Positions 19,418-30,336 of a stretch of 64,000 nucleotides of DNA are shown piece after piece. The first letter of the stretch is position 1, and each line of letters opens with the position of its first letter. The notes under the pieces are model-generated. The model saw only the letters and a list, made by a program, of their open reading frames with translations. It searched no databases and was not told where the DNA came from. The position numbers were made by a program, and so were the translations under genes. Source of the DNA: Vreelandella lutescens. Its GTDB lineage: Bacteria > Pseudomonadota > Gammaproteobacteria > Pseudomonadales > Halomonadaceae. Location of the stretch: assembly GCF_014640815.1 (NCBI RefSeq), contig NZ_BMHM01000007.1:1-64000 (forward strand), read 5' to 3'.

Positions 19418-20884
19418 ATGACACGCACAGCTCCCCCCACTCCCCTCCGTCGTACCAAAATCGTCGCCACGCTTGGCCCTGCCAGTGACCGCCCTGGGGT
19501 GTTGGAAGCCATGCTTAAGGCAGGCGTGGACGTGGTGCGGCTGAACTTCTCTCACGGCTCCGCTGATGATCATCGTCGCCGCCTGACCGAGGTGCGCGAG
19601 ATCGCTCAGCGCTTAGGCCGCAGCGTCGCGGCACTCGGCGACCTGCAAGGCCCCAAAATTCGTATTTCCCGCTTTAAGGAAGGCGCCATCCACTTAGACA
19701 TCGGGCAAGCGTTTGTGCTCGATATGGCAATGGATGCCAATAGCGGCACCGCCGAGCGGGTTGGCTGCGACTATAAAGCGCTAGTGGATGACGTTGCCCC
19801 CGGTGACCGGCTGCTGCTAGACGATGGCCGCGTAGTGCTAGATGTCACCTCTATTGTGGGGCAGGAAGTGCACACCCAAGTTCACGTGGGTGGCAAGCTG
19901 TCTAACAATAAGGGCATCAACAAACAGGGCGGCGGCCTGTCGGCACCGGCGCTTACCGATAAAGATAAGCAAGACCTGAAAACAGCCATTGAGATTGGCG
20001 TGGACTATTTAGCCGTCTCCTTCCCACGCCACGCCGCCGATATGCAAGAAGCCCGCGCACTACTGGGCGAGGAAGGCAAAGAGATTGGCTTGGTCGCCAA
20101 ACTGGAGCGTGCAGAAGCCGTAGCCAACGATGAAACCTTAGACGCCATTATTGAAGCGTCTGAAGCGGTGATGGTCGCCCGTGGCGACCTGGGCGTAGAG
20201 ATTGGTGATGAAGCGCTGATTGGCACACAAAAGCGCATTATCAAGCATGCTCGCTCACTGAATCGCGCGGTGATTACGGCTACGCAGATGATGGAGTCGA
20301 TGATCGAGTCGCCGCTACCTACCCGTGCGGAAGTGTTCGACGTGGCTAACGCCGTTCTCGACGCCACCGATGCCGTCATGCTCTCTGCCGAAACCGCTGC
20401 GGGCGACTATCCTGTGGAAACCGTTGAGGCTATGAACCGCGTCTGCCTGGGTGCCGAGCGCGAGCGCATCGCCCAAGCCTCCGGCCACCGTATTCATGAA
20501 GGCTTCGAGCGGATCGATGAAACCATCGCACTTTCTGCCATGTACGCTGCCAACCACCTGACCGGCGTGCGCGCTATTGCCTGCATGACCTCCACCGGCT
20601 ACACGCCGCTGATTGCCTCGCGCATTCGTTCAGGCTTGCCGATTGTTGGCTTGGCCCACAGCCCTATCGCCCAACGCCGTATGGCACTCTATCGCGGTGT
20701 GGTCTCGATTCCGTTTGATACCACGCACATGGAGCCCACCGAGGTGAACCATGAAGCCATCAAACTGCTGAAGGCCTATGGATTGGCACACCCAGGTGAG
20801 CATGTCATTCTTACTCGCGGCGACCATATGAATGCCCACGGCGGCACCAATACCATGAAAGTACTGGCCGTTGACGCCGAGTAA
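19418..20884 (+). CDS. pyk: Pyruvate kinase
   Basis: Converts phosphoenolpyruvate and ADP to pyruvate and ATP; 488 residues. The N-terminus (RRTKIVATLGPASD) and the K+/Mg2+ and substrate motifs VRLNFSHGS, GDLQGPKIR, VARGDLGVEIG and ITATQMMESMI are all present. The C-terminal allosteric domain is complete. I chose the ATG at 19418 because AGGAG lies eight bases upstream; the frame stays open to a TTG at 19382. The methylglyoxal synthase gene follows 54 bases later on the same strand, probably co-transcribed. A HexR-like site lies in the promoter region. Confidence 0.96.
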   Translation: MTRTAPPTPLRRTKIVATLGPASDRPGVLEAMLKAGVDVVRLNFSHGSADDHRRRLTEVREIAQRLGRSVAALGDLQGPKIRISRFKEGAIHLDIGQAFVLDMAMDANSGTAERVGCDYKALVDDVAPGDRLLLDDGRVVLDVTSIVGQEVHTQVHVGGKLSNNKGINKQGGGLSAPALTDKDKQDLKTAIEIGVDYLAVSFPRHAADMQEARALLGEEGKEIGLVAKLERAEAVANDETLDAIIEASEAVMVARGDLGVEIGDEALIGTQKRIIKHARSLNRAVITATQMMESMIESPLPTRAEVFDVANAVLDATDAVMLSAETAAGDYPVETVEAMNRVCLGAERERIAQASGHRIHEGFERIDETIALSAMYAANHLTGVRAIACMTSTGYTPLIASRIRSGLPIVGLAHSPIAQRRMALYRGVVSIPFDTTHMEPTEVNHEAIKLLKAYGLAHPGEHVILTRGDHMNAHGGTNTMKVLAVDAE

Positions 20885-20938
20885 ATAACCGCCTCGCCGC
20901 ACTATCAATAATAAGCGAATGACCAGGAGAGCCATGCC

Positions 20939-21415
20939 ATGAACGATGCCCACCCACCCCGCCAAGCCGTGCGCACGCTGCAACCGCGTAAGCGTATTGC
21001 GCTGATTGCCCACGATGGCAAAAAAACCGAGATGCTGGAGTGGGCGACGCGCTGGCAAGACACGCTGAGCCAGCACACGCTGATTGGTACGGGCACCACC
21101 GCAGGGCGGCTGAAGACCGCCCTGGGGCTAGAAGTAGAAGGCTTAATGAGCGGGCCGCTGGGCGGCGACCAGCAGATTGGGGCGCGTCTTGCCGAGCAGC
21201 AGCTCGACGTGCTGATTTTCTTCTGGGACCCCTTTGCACCGCAGCCCCACGACCCGGATGTAAAAGCGCTGCTGCGTTTAGCGGCGCTATGGAACGTACC
21301 GGTGGCATGTAATGCGGCTAGCGCCGACTTTCTGCTCTCCTCGCCCTATTTAAGCGAGCGCTACGATATGTCGATTCCAGACGCGAACGCCTGGGCACAG
21401 GCCCGCACGGTATAA
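20939..21415 (+). CDS. mgsA: Methylglyoxal synthase
   Basis: Converts dihydroxyacetone phosphate to methylglyoxal and phosphate, the first step of a bypass that relieves sugar-phosphate build-up. 158 residues, close to the usual 152. Family motifs are present: RIALIAHDGKK, GTTAGRL (phosphate binding), SGPLGGDQQIG (catalytic Asp) and FFWDP. AGGAG lies upstream of the ATG. It sits directly behind pyk. The following cra gene converges on it with only 17 bases between, and I see no clear terminator there. Confidence 0.94.
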   Translation: MNDAHPPRQAVRTLQPRKRIALIAHDGKKTEMLEWATRWQDTLSQHTLIGTGTTAGRLKTALGLEVEGLMSGPLGGDQQIGARLAEQQLDVLIFFWDPFAPQPHDPDVKALLRLAALWNVPVACNAASADFLLSSPYLSERYDMSIPDANAWAQARTV

Positions 21416-21432
21416 CCGGGCGCGCCTTGCGC

Positions 21433-22407
21433 TTAGCGGGTACGCAGGTGACGCGCCACCACCTGCTGCCCGCACTGGTAGCTTCCGTTCATCGCACCCA
21501 GCGCGCACTGCAGCGTTAATTCTGCGATGCGGTCATAATCCTGCAACGCAGAATTGACCGGCTGGGGCAAAAAATCTAACAGGCGGTGGTCACCAAAGGT
21601 GGCTAACCGCAGCGTCTCTGGCAGCCCGCCCTGGGCGAGCAGCTCATCAAACACACCCTCCATGAGCGCATAGGAGGCCGTGACCAACGCATCAACCTCA
21701 CCCACCGCCAAGGCTTGTTTAGCCAGTTCAACGCCTACGTCACGCTCATAACGCTCGCCACTAAAAGTGGCTGCCTCAACTCCCAGCCCATCCAGCGCGG
21801 CAAAAAATCCCGCCCGGCGCTCTCGGCTAACCGAGAGTTCGGGCATGGCGTCTAGCCAGGCAATGCATCGCGTTGAATTCGCCATCACCGAACGTGTTAG
21901 CGCATAAGCCGCTTCATGATCATTGCTCACCACGCTGGCAAAGCGCTCGGGCGTCAGGCCGCGGTCCATGCCCACCACGCTCCACCCTTCATCGGCTAAA
22001 TCTGCGTAAAAGGTGTCGTTTTCTGGCAGGCAGCTGGCGGTAATCAGCACTTCGCAGCGCTGGGCCCGCAGCGCTAGGGCCAGCGTGCGCTCGCTGTCTG
22101 CGCAGTCATCGGAACTCACCACCAGCAGCTGGTAGCCGCGCTCGCGAGCACCGCGCTCCAAGCGTTTAGCGAGGCGCGCATAGCTGATGTTTTCCAAATC
22201 CGGCACGATCAGGCCAATTAAGCGGCTAGCACCACGGCGCAGCGCAGCGGCCTGAGGGTCAATGTGATAACGGTGCTGACGCACCACGGCCATGACTTTG
22301 TCGATGGTGGCTGAACTAATGCGCCGCTGTTCAGCCTGGCCGTTGATTACATAGCTTGCCGTGGTGCGCGAAACCCCGGCAAGCCGGGCAATATCGGCAA
22401 GTGTCAT
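21433..22407 (-). CDS. cra: Catabolite repressor/activator Cra (FruR)
   Basis: LacI-family regulator of 324 residues responding to fructose-1-phosphate. The helix-turn-helix MTLADIARLAGVSRTTASYVINGQAEQRRIS is nearly that of E. coli FruR, and the core domain shows VPDLENISYARLAKRLERGARERGYQLLV. GGGAG lies eight bases before the ATG. The gene is divergent from fruBKA, and both share a 237-base region with two Cra-type operators, so it probably represses the fructose operon and may control itself. Confidence 0.93.
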   Translation of the reverse strand: MTLADIARLAGVSRTTASYVINGQAEQRRISSATIDKVMAVVRQHRYHIDPQAAALRRGASRLIGLIVPDLENISYARLAKRLERGARERGYQLLVVSSDDCADSERTLALALRAQRCEVLITASCLPENDTFYADLADEGWSVVGMDRGLTPERFASVVSNDHEAAYALTRSVMANSTRCIAWLDAMPELSVSRERRAGFFAALDGLGVEAATFSGERYERDVGVELAKQALAVGEVDALVTASYALMEGVFDELLAQGGLPETLRLATFGDHRLLDFLPQPVNSALQDYDRIAELTLQCALGAMNGSYQCGQQVVARHLRTR

Positions 22408-22496
22408 GCTGGTTTCTCCCTAAATGAAGACGGCAGTTTAGCAGCCGTTTTACCCTCTTCAGACCAAAGTCTAAAAAGACAACCCTTGTGTCTAAA

Positions 22497-22512
22497 AGTG
22501 AATCGATTCAGC
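22497..22512. promoter_or_regulatory. Cra/FruR operator 1
   Basis: AGTGAATCGATTCAGC has a perfect 12-base palindromic core TGAATCGATTCA. It matches the Cra operator family (TGAAnCGnTTCA) and lies about 135 bases before fruB and 90 before cra. Confidence 0.8.
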
Positions 22513-22530
22513 ATAGCCAACTATACACAG

Positions 22531-22545
22531 GTGACACGATTCATC
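22531..22545. promoter_or_regulatory. Cra/FruR operator 2 (half-degenerate)
   Basis: GTGACACGATTCATC keeps one perfect half (CGATTCA) and a changed left half. Its centre is 33 bases from operator 1, about three helical turns, so both would lie on one DNA face. Confidence 0.6.
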
Positions 22546-22644
22546 CAGCTAACCACAACGATCTACGACTAACGTTTTATGCGCGCATGTTCGCCGCCAA
22601 TCGCAGACGTTGCTGTTGCCTGACCGCGTTTACAGGAGAACCCT

Positions 22645-25515
22645 ATGTTGACACTCGGCCCCGATGACATCTTGCTCGACCGCCATGCGGACCACTGGCA
22701 AGCTGCGCTCGATAGCGCCGCCAACGCGCTGGCGGATGCTGGCTTGGTGGCGGCCGAGTACCGCGAAGGCCTCCACGCCCGCGAAGCGCAGTCCTCTACC
22801 TACCTCGGTAACGCGATTGCGATTCCCCACGGCACCCCAGAAAGCCGCCACCACGTTAAGCGCACCGGCGTGCGGGTGCTGCAGTTTCCTGAAGGGGTAC
22901 AGTGGCACGACGGCAATACCGTTCATGTGCTGGTCACCATTGCGGCACAAAACGACGAGCACTTGGACATTCTGCGCCAGCTGACCCATGTTCTTGACCG
23001 CGACGGCGTAGCCACTGAGCTGGCCAGCGCCAGCTCCGCCGCCGATGTCGCCCGCCTGCTCTCGAAGCCGTCATTAGCGCCGCGCCTGGATGCCGATACG
23101 CTATGTGTTAACTTTCCCGCCCGGGACCCGCAGGAACTGGCCCTGGCGGCGGCAGCGCGGCTGCGCCAAAGCGGCTGCGTGGATAATGGTTTTATCGGTG
23201 CAGTCGCCAGCGCCCAGCCCCAGTGGCTGGGCAAAGGCCTATGGCTTGCCAGCCACGCCCAAGGGGTGAACCAGCCCGCGCTGGGCGTGGCGACGCCCGC
23301 CGACACCTCGCTTGAGCATAGCGGCCATCCGGTTCATGCGCTGTTCTGCCTCGCCGCCAGCGGCGATGCCCACAGGCCGCTGCTTGAGCAGCTCATGGCG
23401 GTACTAGAAAACGGTGAAAGCGAGAGCTTTGTCGGCAAAAACAGCGCCCAGCTCCTGGCGGCCCTGGCTGGCGAAACCGCCAGCACCCAAACCCGTCGCG
23501 TGCGCGTATTAAATCCTCACGGCCTGCATGCTCGCCCGGCCAAACAGCTGGTACAGATCGCCCGTGCCCAGCCCATGCCGATCAACGTGCGCCTGGAAGA
23601 AGGCAGCGCCACCACGGTATCCGCCGCCAGCCTGACCAAAGTGATTGGTTTGGGTGCACGCCGCGGCCAGTGGCTGATCTTCTCTGCCGAGGGCGAACAG
23701 GCAAGCGCCGCGCTAGATGCCATTGCCGCCGCCGTTGAAGAGGGCTTGGGTGAAAAAGTCACCCCGTTCGACGGTGGCCGCGATGCAACGCCCGCCGCCA
23801 ACGCCAGCAAGCCTGCCGTGGAGCCGCTGGCCGCCGACAAGCCGCACACCGGCGTGGCGGCCTCCCCAGGGTTAGCGATTGCCCCGGTATTTGTTATTCG
23901 CCCGATGCAGTTTGATTACCCGGAGCATGCCAGCGACCCCACCCAAGAGATCGCACGCTTAGAGGCCGCTCTCAAAGAGGGTGCTGCCCAGCTGCAGGCG
24001 CTGGTACACAACGCCCCTGGCGGCGAAGTAGCCGACATTCTCTCCATGCATGAAGAGATGCTCGACGACCCCGAATTGCACCAGGCGGCGATTGACGCCA
24101 TCCGCGAAGGGCGCTCGGCGGAAGCAGGCTGGTGGGAAGCCATCGACACCGCCGCCCACGCTCAAGAGATGCTGGCAGACCGGCTGCTGGCCGAACGCGC
24201 TGCCGACCTGCGAGATGTCGGCCGCCGCGTGCTCGGCGTGCTTTGCGACGTTACCCTGCCCGAGCCGCCCGACCATCCCTATATTCTGGTAATGGACGAT
24301 ATCGGCCCCTCTGATGTGGCCCGCCTGGACACCTCCCGCGTGCGCGGCCTGCTGACTGTTCGCGGCGGTGCAACCGCCCACAGCGCCATCTTGGCCCGTG
24401 CGCTGGGCATTCCTGCCGTGGTCGGTGCCGGTGAAGCAGTGATGGCGCTGCATAACGGCGGCATGATGATTCTGGATGGCGAACGCGGCCGCGTGACCTC
24501 GCAACCTTCCGAGGAGCGCCTGCGCCGAGCCGAACAGCAGCTGCTCGACCAGCAGCAGCGAGAAGCGGATGCCTGGGAGCTGCGCTTTGAGCAAGCGCAA
24601 ACCCGCGACGGCCACAAGGTGGAAGTGGCTGCCAACCTCGGCAACACCGCCCACGCCGCCGATGCGGTAGAGCGCGGTGCGGAAGGGGTCGGCCTGCTGC
24701 GCACCGAGTTCTTGTTCATGGCCTACTCCAGCGCTCCGGATCTCGCTACGCAAATCGCCGAATACCGTGAAGCCACCGATGCGCTTAATGGTCGCCCGCT
24801 CGTCGCCCGCACCCTGGACGTGGGCGGCGACAAGCCGCTGCCCTACTGGCCGGTACCCCAGGAGGACAACCCCTTCCTGGGCCTGCGCGGTATTCGCTTA
24901 GCGCTGACCCAACCAGAAGTACTGGAAACCCAGATTCGCGCCCTGCTGATGGCCGCCGTGGGTAAACCGTTGCGCATCATGCTGCCGATGGTTAAAGACG
25001 TGGCCGAGTTCCGCGCGGCGAAGGCGATCTATGACCGTCTGCTCAAAGAGATCGCCCCCCAGCAGCGAGCCACTGACGTACAGCTTGGCGTGATGATTGA
25101 GGTGCCTTCCAGCGCCTTGTTAGCGCCCACGTTGGCCGCCGAAGTCGACTTCTTCTCAGTGGGTACCAACGACTTAACGCAGTACACCCTCGCGATTGAT
25201 CGCGGCCACCCGGAGCTTTCTGCCCAAGCCGATGGCCTGCACCCGGCGGTACTGCGGTTGATTCAAATGACCGTCGAAGCCGCCCACGCACAAGGCAAAT
25301 GGGTCGGTGTGTGTGGCGAGCTGGCTTCTGATGCCATGGCCGTGCCGGTTCTAGTGGGCTTAGGTGTCGATGAACTCTCGGTGAGCGCACGCCAAATCCC
25401 GCTGGTCAAAGCCCGCCTGCGCGAGTTTGATCTTGCCCAAGCCCAGGCCAGCGCCCAGCTAGCGCTGAGCAAAGCCACCAGCGACGAAGTCCGCGATGCT
25501 CTGGAGGCCAGCTAA
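22645..25515 (+). CDS. fruB: Fructose PTS multiphosphoryl transfer protein FruB (IIA-HPr-EI fusion)
   Basis: Cytoplasmic protein of 956 residues that moves phosphate from phosphoenolpyruvate to the fructose transporter. Domains in order: IIA-Fru with His62 (AIAIPHGTPE); a linker domain; HPr with His295 (NPHGLHARPA); and enzyme I from about residue 390, with the phosphohistidine His579 (GGATAHSAIL), PEP-binding GVGLLRTEFLFM and the C-terminal GVCGELASD. This is the order seen in Pseudomonas-type FruB, where one protein replaces separate EI and HPr. AGGAG lies before the ATG. The stop overlaps the fruK start (TAATG). Two Cra operators precede it. Confidence 0.96.
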   Translation: MLTLGPDDILLDRHADHWQAALDSAANALADAGLVAAEYREGLHAREAQSSTYLGNAIAIPHGTPESRHHVKRTGVRVLQFPEGVQWHDGNTVHVLVTIAAQNDEHLDILRQLTHVLDRDGVATELASASSAADVARLLSKPSLAPRLDADTLCVNFPARDPQELALAAAARLRQSGCVDNGFIGAVASAQPQWLGKGLWLASHAQGVNQPALGVATPADTSLEHSGHPVHALFCLAASGDAHRPLLEQLMAVLENGESESFVGKNSAQLLAALAGETASTQTRRVRVLNPHGLHARPAKQLVQIARAQPMPINVRLEEGSATTVSAASLTKVIGLGARRGQWLIFSAEGEQASAALDAIAAAVEEGLGEKVTPFDGGRDATPAANASKPAVEPLAADKPHTGVAASPGLAIAPVFVIRPMQFDYPEHASDPTQEIARLEAALKEGAAQLQALVHNAPGGEVADILSMHEEMLDDPELHQAAIDAIREGRSAEAGWWEAIDTAAHAQEMLADRLLAERAADLRDVGRRVLGVLCDVTLPEPPDHPYILVMDDIGPSDVARLDTSRVRGLLTVRGGATAHSAILARALGIPAVVGAGEAVMALHNGGMMILDGERGRVTSQPSEERLRRAEQQLLDQQQREADAWELRFEQAQTRDGHKVEVAANLGNTAHAADAVERGAEGVGLLRTEFLFMAYSSAPDLATQIAEYREATDALNGRPLVARTLDVGGDKPLPYWPVPQEDNPFLGLRGIRLALTQPEVLETQIRALLMAAVGKPLRIMLPMVKDVAEFRAAKAIYDRLLKEIAPQQRATDVQLGVMIEVPSSALLAPTLAAEVDFFSVGTNDLTQYTLAIDRGHPELSAQADGLHPAVLRLIQMTVEAAHAQGKWVGVCGELASDAMAVPVLVGLGVDELSVSARQIPLVKARLREFDLAQAQASAQLALSKATSDEVRDALEAS

Positions 25516-26486
25516 TGGCACGTGTGGTCTGCATTACGCTGAACCCAGCGCTGGATCTCGCTTTCAACCTGGATGCGCTGACGCTGGGGCACGTCAACCG
25601 CCCCACCGGCGCGCAGCTGGAAGCCGCAGGTAAAGGGGTGAACGTCGCGCGGGTATTGGCAAGCCTGGGCCACGAGGTGATCGTGAGCGGCTTTTTAGGC
25701 GAAGAGAATGACGCTCCTTTCAGCCTCGCCTTCCCCCGTTACGGCGTTGAAGATGCCTTTGTACGGGTGCCGGGCAATACGCGCATCAACGCAAAACTCG
25801 CCGAGCAGAGCGGCCGCGTGACCGATATCAACGGCCCCGGCATGCCCATCGAAGCTTCCCACCTGGCTGCTTTACGTACCACGCTCAGCGGCCTGTTTGA
25901 AAGTAGCGCGCCGCCTCAAGCCGTGGTGGTCGCAGGCAGCCTGCCTCCCGGCATCGACCAGCCCACCTTTGGCGAGCTGCTCACCTTCGTAAAAGGTTTC
26001 AGAGTACCACTCTGGGTAGACACCAGCGGCCCGGCGCTGCTCACGGCGATTGCCGCGCAGCCTGCTGCCGTGAAACCGAACGAAACCGAGCTGGCCGACT
26101 GGGCGGGCAGCGCGCTTGATAGCGACCAGCAGCGCCAAGCTGCCGCCAAACGGCTGCACGCCAGCGGTATCGAACACGCGCTAATTTCAGCAGGTGCAGA
26201 AGGCGTTCTATGGGTGAGCCAGCACGGTACTTGGCAATCCACGCCACCCACCGTCACCGCCACCAATACCGTTTGCGCGGGTGACACCTTTGTGGCGGGC
26301 ATGCTCCATGGGCTGCTAAGCCAACACTCGCCTGAAGAAACGCTTCGCTTCGCGACGGCGCTGTCTTCCGAAGCGGTACGCCATGTTGGTGTGGGCACTT
26401 CCCACGCCGATGATTTTGACTCACTCCAACAACAGACCCGGGTACGGCGTCTTGACGACACCCACACCGAGGGAGCCACGCGATGA
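25515..26486 (+). CDS. fruK: 1-Phosphofructokinase
   Basis: Phosphorylates fructose-1-phosphate to fructose-1,6-bisphosphate using ATP; 323 residues of the PfkB family. Motifs: N-terminal ITLNPALDLAF, sugar binding AAGKGVNVARVLASLG, and the C-terminal signature NTVCAGDTFVAGMLHG with the catalytic Asp. It overlaps fruB by one base and fruA by four (ATGA), so the three genes are translationally coupled. Its substrate is also the Cra inducer, so its activity should feed back on the operon. Confidence 0.96.
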   Translation: MARVVCITLNPALDLAFNLDALTLGHVNRPTGAQLEAAGKGVNVARVLASLGHEVIVSGFLGEENDAPFSLAFPRYGVEDAFVRVPGNTRINAKLAEQSGRVTDINGPGMPIEASHLAALRTTLSGLFESSAPPQAVVVAGSLPPGIDQPTFGELLTFVKGFRVPLWVDTSGPALLTAIAAQPAAVKPNETELADWAGSALDSDQQRQAAAKRLHASGIEHALISAGAEGVLWVSQHGTWQSTPPTVTATNTVCAGDTFVAGMLHGLLSQHSPEETLRFATALSSEAVRHVGVGTSHADDFDSLQQQTRVRRLDDTHTEGATR

Positions 26487-28219
26487 ACCTAATCCTGATT
26501 ACCGCCTGCCCCAGCGGCATGGCGACCACTTTCCTGGCCGCCAAGCGCTTAGAACAAGCCGCCACTCGGCTAGGCTGGAACGTTCATGTGGAAATGCACG
26601 GCGAGATTGCGCCGCTGCAAGCCGCCAGCGCCGAGCAGATTGCTAACGCCGACTTGATCGTTGTAGCCGCCGACCACGTGCCCGCTCCAGAACGTTTCGA
26701 AGGTAAGCGGCTGTTCCAGGCCCCCATTGCCAGCGCCCTGCCCGACCCCAGCGCCTTTTTAAGCCAGGCCAAGCGGGAAGCGCCGATTTTCAGCGCTCCG
26801 GCAGCCACAGCGGCTACCCCGGCAAGCAGCGCAGGCGTTAAAAAGATTGTTGCCGTCACCGCCTGCCCCACCGGCGTTGCCCACACCTTTATGGCCGCAG
26901 AAGCGCTAGCCGAAGCGGGCAAAGCGATGGGCCACCAAATTCGCGTGGAAACCCAGGGTTCGGTGGGTGCGCAAAACAAACTCACTGAAGATGAGATCGC
27001 CGCCGCTGACGTAGTCGTATTGGCCTGCGATATCGAAGTGGACCCCTCTCGTTTTGCGGGTAAGCGTATTTATCGTACGTCTACCAGTAACGCCCTAAAA
27101 AAGCCGCGCCCGACGCTTGAAGCCGCCTTTACCGACGCTGTAGTGGAGGATGGCACTAGCGCTGCCAATGGCGCATCGGCCAAGAAAGGCATGAAAGAGA
27201 AAGGCGTCTATAAACACCTGCTAACCGGCGTTTCCTTTATGCTGCCCATGGTGGTGGCGGGCGGCTTGTTAATTGCCCTCTCGTTCGTGTTTGGTATCGA
27301 AGCGTTCCAGGAAGAGGGAACGCTTGCCGCCGCGCTGATGCAAATTGGTGGTGGTACCGCGTTTGCCCTGATGATTCCCGTGCTGGCGGGCTACATCGCC
27401 TACTCCATTGCCGACCGCCCCGGTATCGCTCCCGGTATGATTGGCGGCATGCTGGCCGCCAATATTGATGCTGGTTTTATCGGCGGTATTTTGGCCGGCT
27501 TCTTGGCCGGCTACGTGGCACTGGCCGTGACTCGGTACGTTAAGCTGCCCGCGAGCATCGAATCCCTCAAGCCCATTCTGATTATTCCCTTTGTGGCCAG
27601 CCTAGTCACAGGCCTGACCATGATCTACGTGATTGGGGAACCCGTGGCTGCCATTATGGCCGCCCTGACTGGCTTCCTCTCCTCTATGGGGTCTACCAAT
27701 GCGGTGCTGCTGGGGATTCTACTGGGTGCCATGATGTGCTTTGACCTAGGTGGCCCAGTGAACAAAGCGGCTTACACCTTTGGCGTGGGCCTGCTGGCAT
27801 CACAAACCTATGCGCCCATGGCGGCTATTATGGCAGCGGGCATGGTACCGGCCATTGGCATGGGCATTGCCAGCTTTGTAGCCCGCAACAAGTTTTCTGC
27901 CCCCGAGCGGGAAGCTGGCAAAGCCTCGTTTGTGCTGGGCCTGTGCTTTATCAGTGAAGGGGCGATTCCCTTTGCAGCGAAAGACCCGCTACGCGTGATT
28001 CCTGCTTGTATTGCTGGGGGTGCCGTGACCGGTGCGCTCTCTATGCTGATTGGCGCCCAGCTCATGGCCCCTCATGGCGGCATCTTTGTGCTCCTGATCC
28101 CCAATGCCATCACGCCTGCCCTGCTCTATCTCGGCGCGATCATTGTGGGCTCTTTGATCACCGGCTTGGGCTACGCGTTTATCAAACGTGGTGCTGCCCA
28201 AGTAGCCGTTGCCAGCTAA
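26483..28219 (+). CDS. fruA: Fructose PTS permease FruA (IIB'-IIB-IIC)
   Basis: Membrane transporter of 578 residues that imports fructose and phosphorylates it at C1. The N-terminal IIB' domain carries ITACPSGMATT (Cys9) and a second IIB domain carries VTACPTGVAHTF with the phospho-accepting Cys128, as in E. coli FruA. From about residue 240 an IIC domain with about eight to ten membrane helices follows (LLTGVSFMLPMVVAGG, GPVNKAAYTFG, SEGAIPFAAKDP). GGGAG precedes the ATG. It is the last gene of fruBKA, with a strong terminator 13 bases past its stop. Confidence 0.96.
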   Translation: MNLILITACPSGMATTFLAAKRLEQAATRLGWNVHVEMHGEIAPLQAASAEQIANADLIVVAADHVPAPERFEGKRLFQAPIASALPDPSAFLSQAKREAPIFSAPAATAATPASSAGVKKIVAVTACPTGVAHTFMAAEALAEAGKAMGHQIRVETQGSVGAQNKLTEDEIAAADVVVLACDIEVDPSRFAGKRIYRTSTSNALKKPRPTLEAAFTDAVVEDGTSAANGASAKKGMKEKGVYKHLLTGVSFMLPMVVAGGLLIALSFVFGIEAFQEEGTLAAALMQIGGGTAFALMIPVLAGYIAYSIADRPGIAPGMIGGMLAANIDAGFIGGILAGFLAGYVALAVTRYVKLPASIESLKPILIIPFVASLVTGLTMIYVIGEPVAAIMAALTGFLSSMGSTNAVLLGILLGAMMCFDLGGPVNKAAYTFGVGLLASQTYAPMAAIMAAGMVPAIGMGIASFVARNKFSAPEREAGKASFVLGLCFISEGAIPFAAKDPLRVIPACIAGGAVTGALSMLIGAQLMAPHGGIFVLLIPNAITPALLYLGAIIVGSLITGLGYAFIKRGAAQVAVAS

Positions 28220-28231
28220 ACGCTGCACACT

Positions 28232-28265
28232 AAGGGCGAGGCAATCTCGCCCTTTTGCTTTTGCT
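28232..28265 (+). terminator. Intrinsic terminator of fruBKA
   Basis: AAGGGCGAG (28232-28240), a 5-base loop, CTCGCCCTT (28246-28254), then TTGCTTTTGC. Confidence 0.88.
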
Positions 28266-28357
28266 GGGCAGCCACTCTGAGCTGCCTACCACCTCGCTGT
28301 TTTATTAACTAATTTTCTTGCCATTAATCGCTGATTATTGTTTCAAGCAGCTCAATA

Positions 28358-28372
28358 TGTAGTATTTTTACA
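28358..28372. promoter_or_regulatory. HexR-like operator upstream of pgi
   Basis: TGTAGTATTTTTACA matches the HexR consensus (TGTAAT-N3-ATTACA) in 10 of 12 arm positions. It lies about 78 bases before the pgi start and shares the AATATGTAGT context with the site before pyk. Confidence 0.6.
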
Positions 28373-28449
28373 TAAATAACAGCGACGAAAGGGGCAGTGC
28401 CCTGACCCTCGTCAGTGATAACGATGTAAAAACAATAGGACCGCCCGTT

Positions 28450-30117
<1,668 letters not shown>

Positions 30118-30143
30118 ATTAACGCAATATTAGCTAGTCGGAG

Positions 30144-30171
30144 CCCCCACTGCTGTGGGGGTACCTTTTTT
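30144..30171 (+). terminator. Intrinsic terminator of pgi
   Basis: CCCCCAC, a 4-base loop, GTGGGGG, TACC, then TTTTTT. It ends 68 bases before the first hipBA operator. Confidence 0.87.
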
Positions 30172-30240
30172 GCACCTTGGCTTCCCTAGCTTCACTTCAA
30201 AACTCGGCGGGTGAGTAGCAAACATCTACCTGCTCATTAT

Positions 30241-30254
30241 TTCCCTATAGGGAT
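30241..30254. promoter_or_regulatory. hipBA operator O1
   Basis: TTCCCTATAGGGAT, centred on the palindrome CCCTATAGGG (30243-30252) and preceded by CATTAT, as is O2. It is the most upstream of three similar sites. Confidence 0.7.
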
Positions 30255-30288
30255 AAAGACCTCTCTTTTCGATCGTCCTACGCATTAT

Positions 30289-30304
30289 TTTCCCTATAGG
30301 GAAA
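30289..30304. promoter_or_regulatory. hipBA operator O2
   Basis: TTTCCCTATAGGGAAA, a perfect 16-base palindrome. The core CCCTATAGGG starts at 30292, exactly 49 bases after the O1 core. Confidence 0.75.
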
Positions 30305-30336
30305 GATCAGCTAGTATATCTGTTTTAATCCTGAAA

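Noticed and set aside
23959..24753. Open frame of 264 codons on the minus strand
   Set aside because: It lies opposite the enzyme I part of fruB, whose catalytic motifs are intact.
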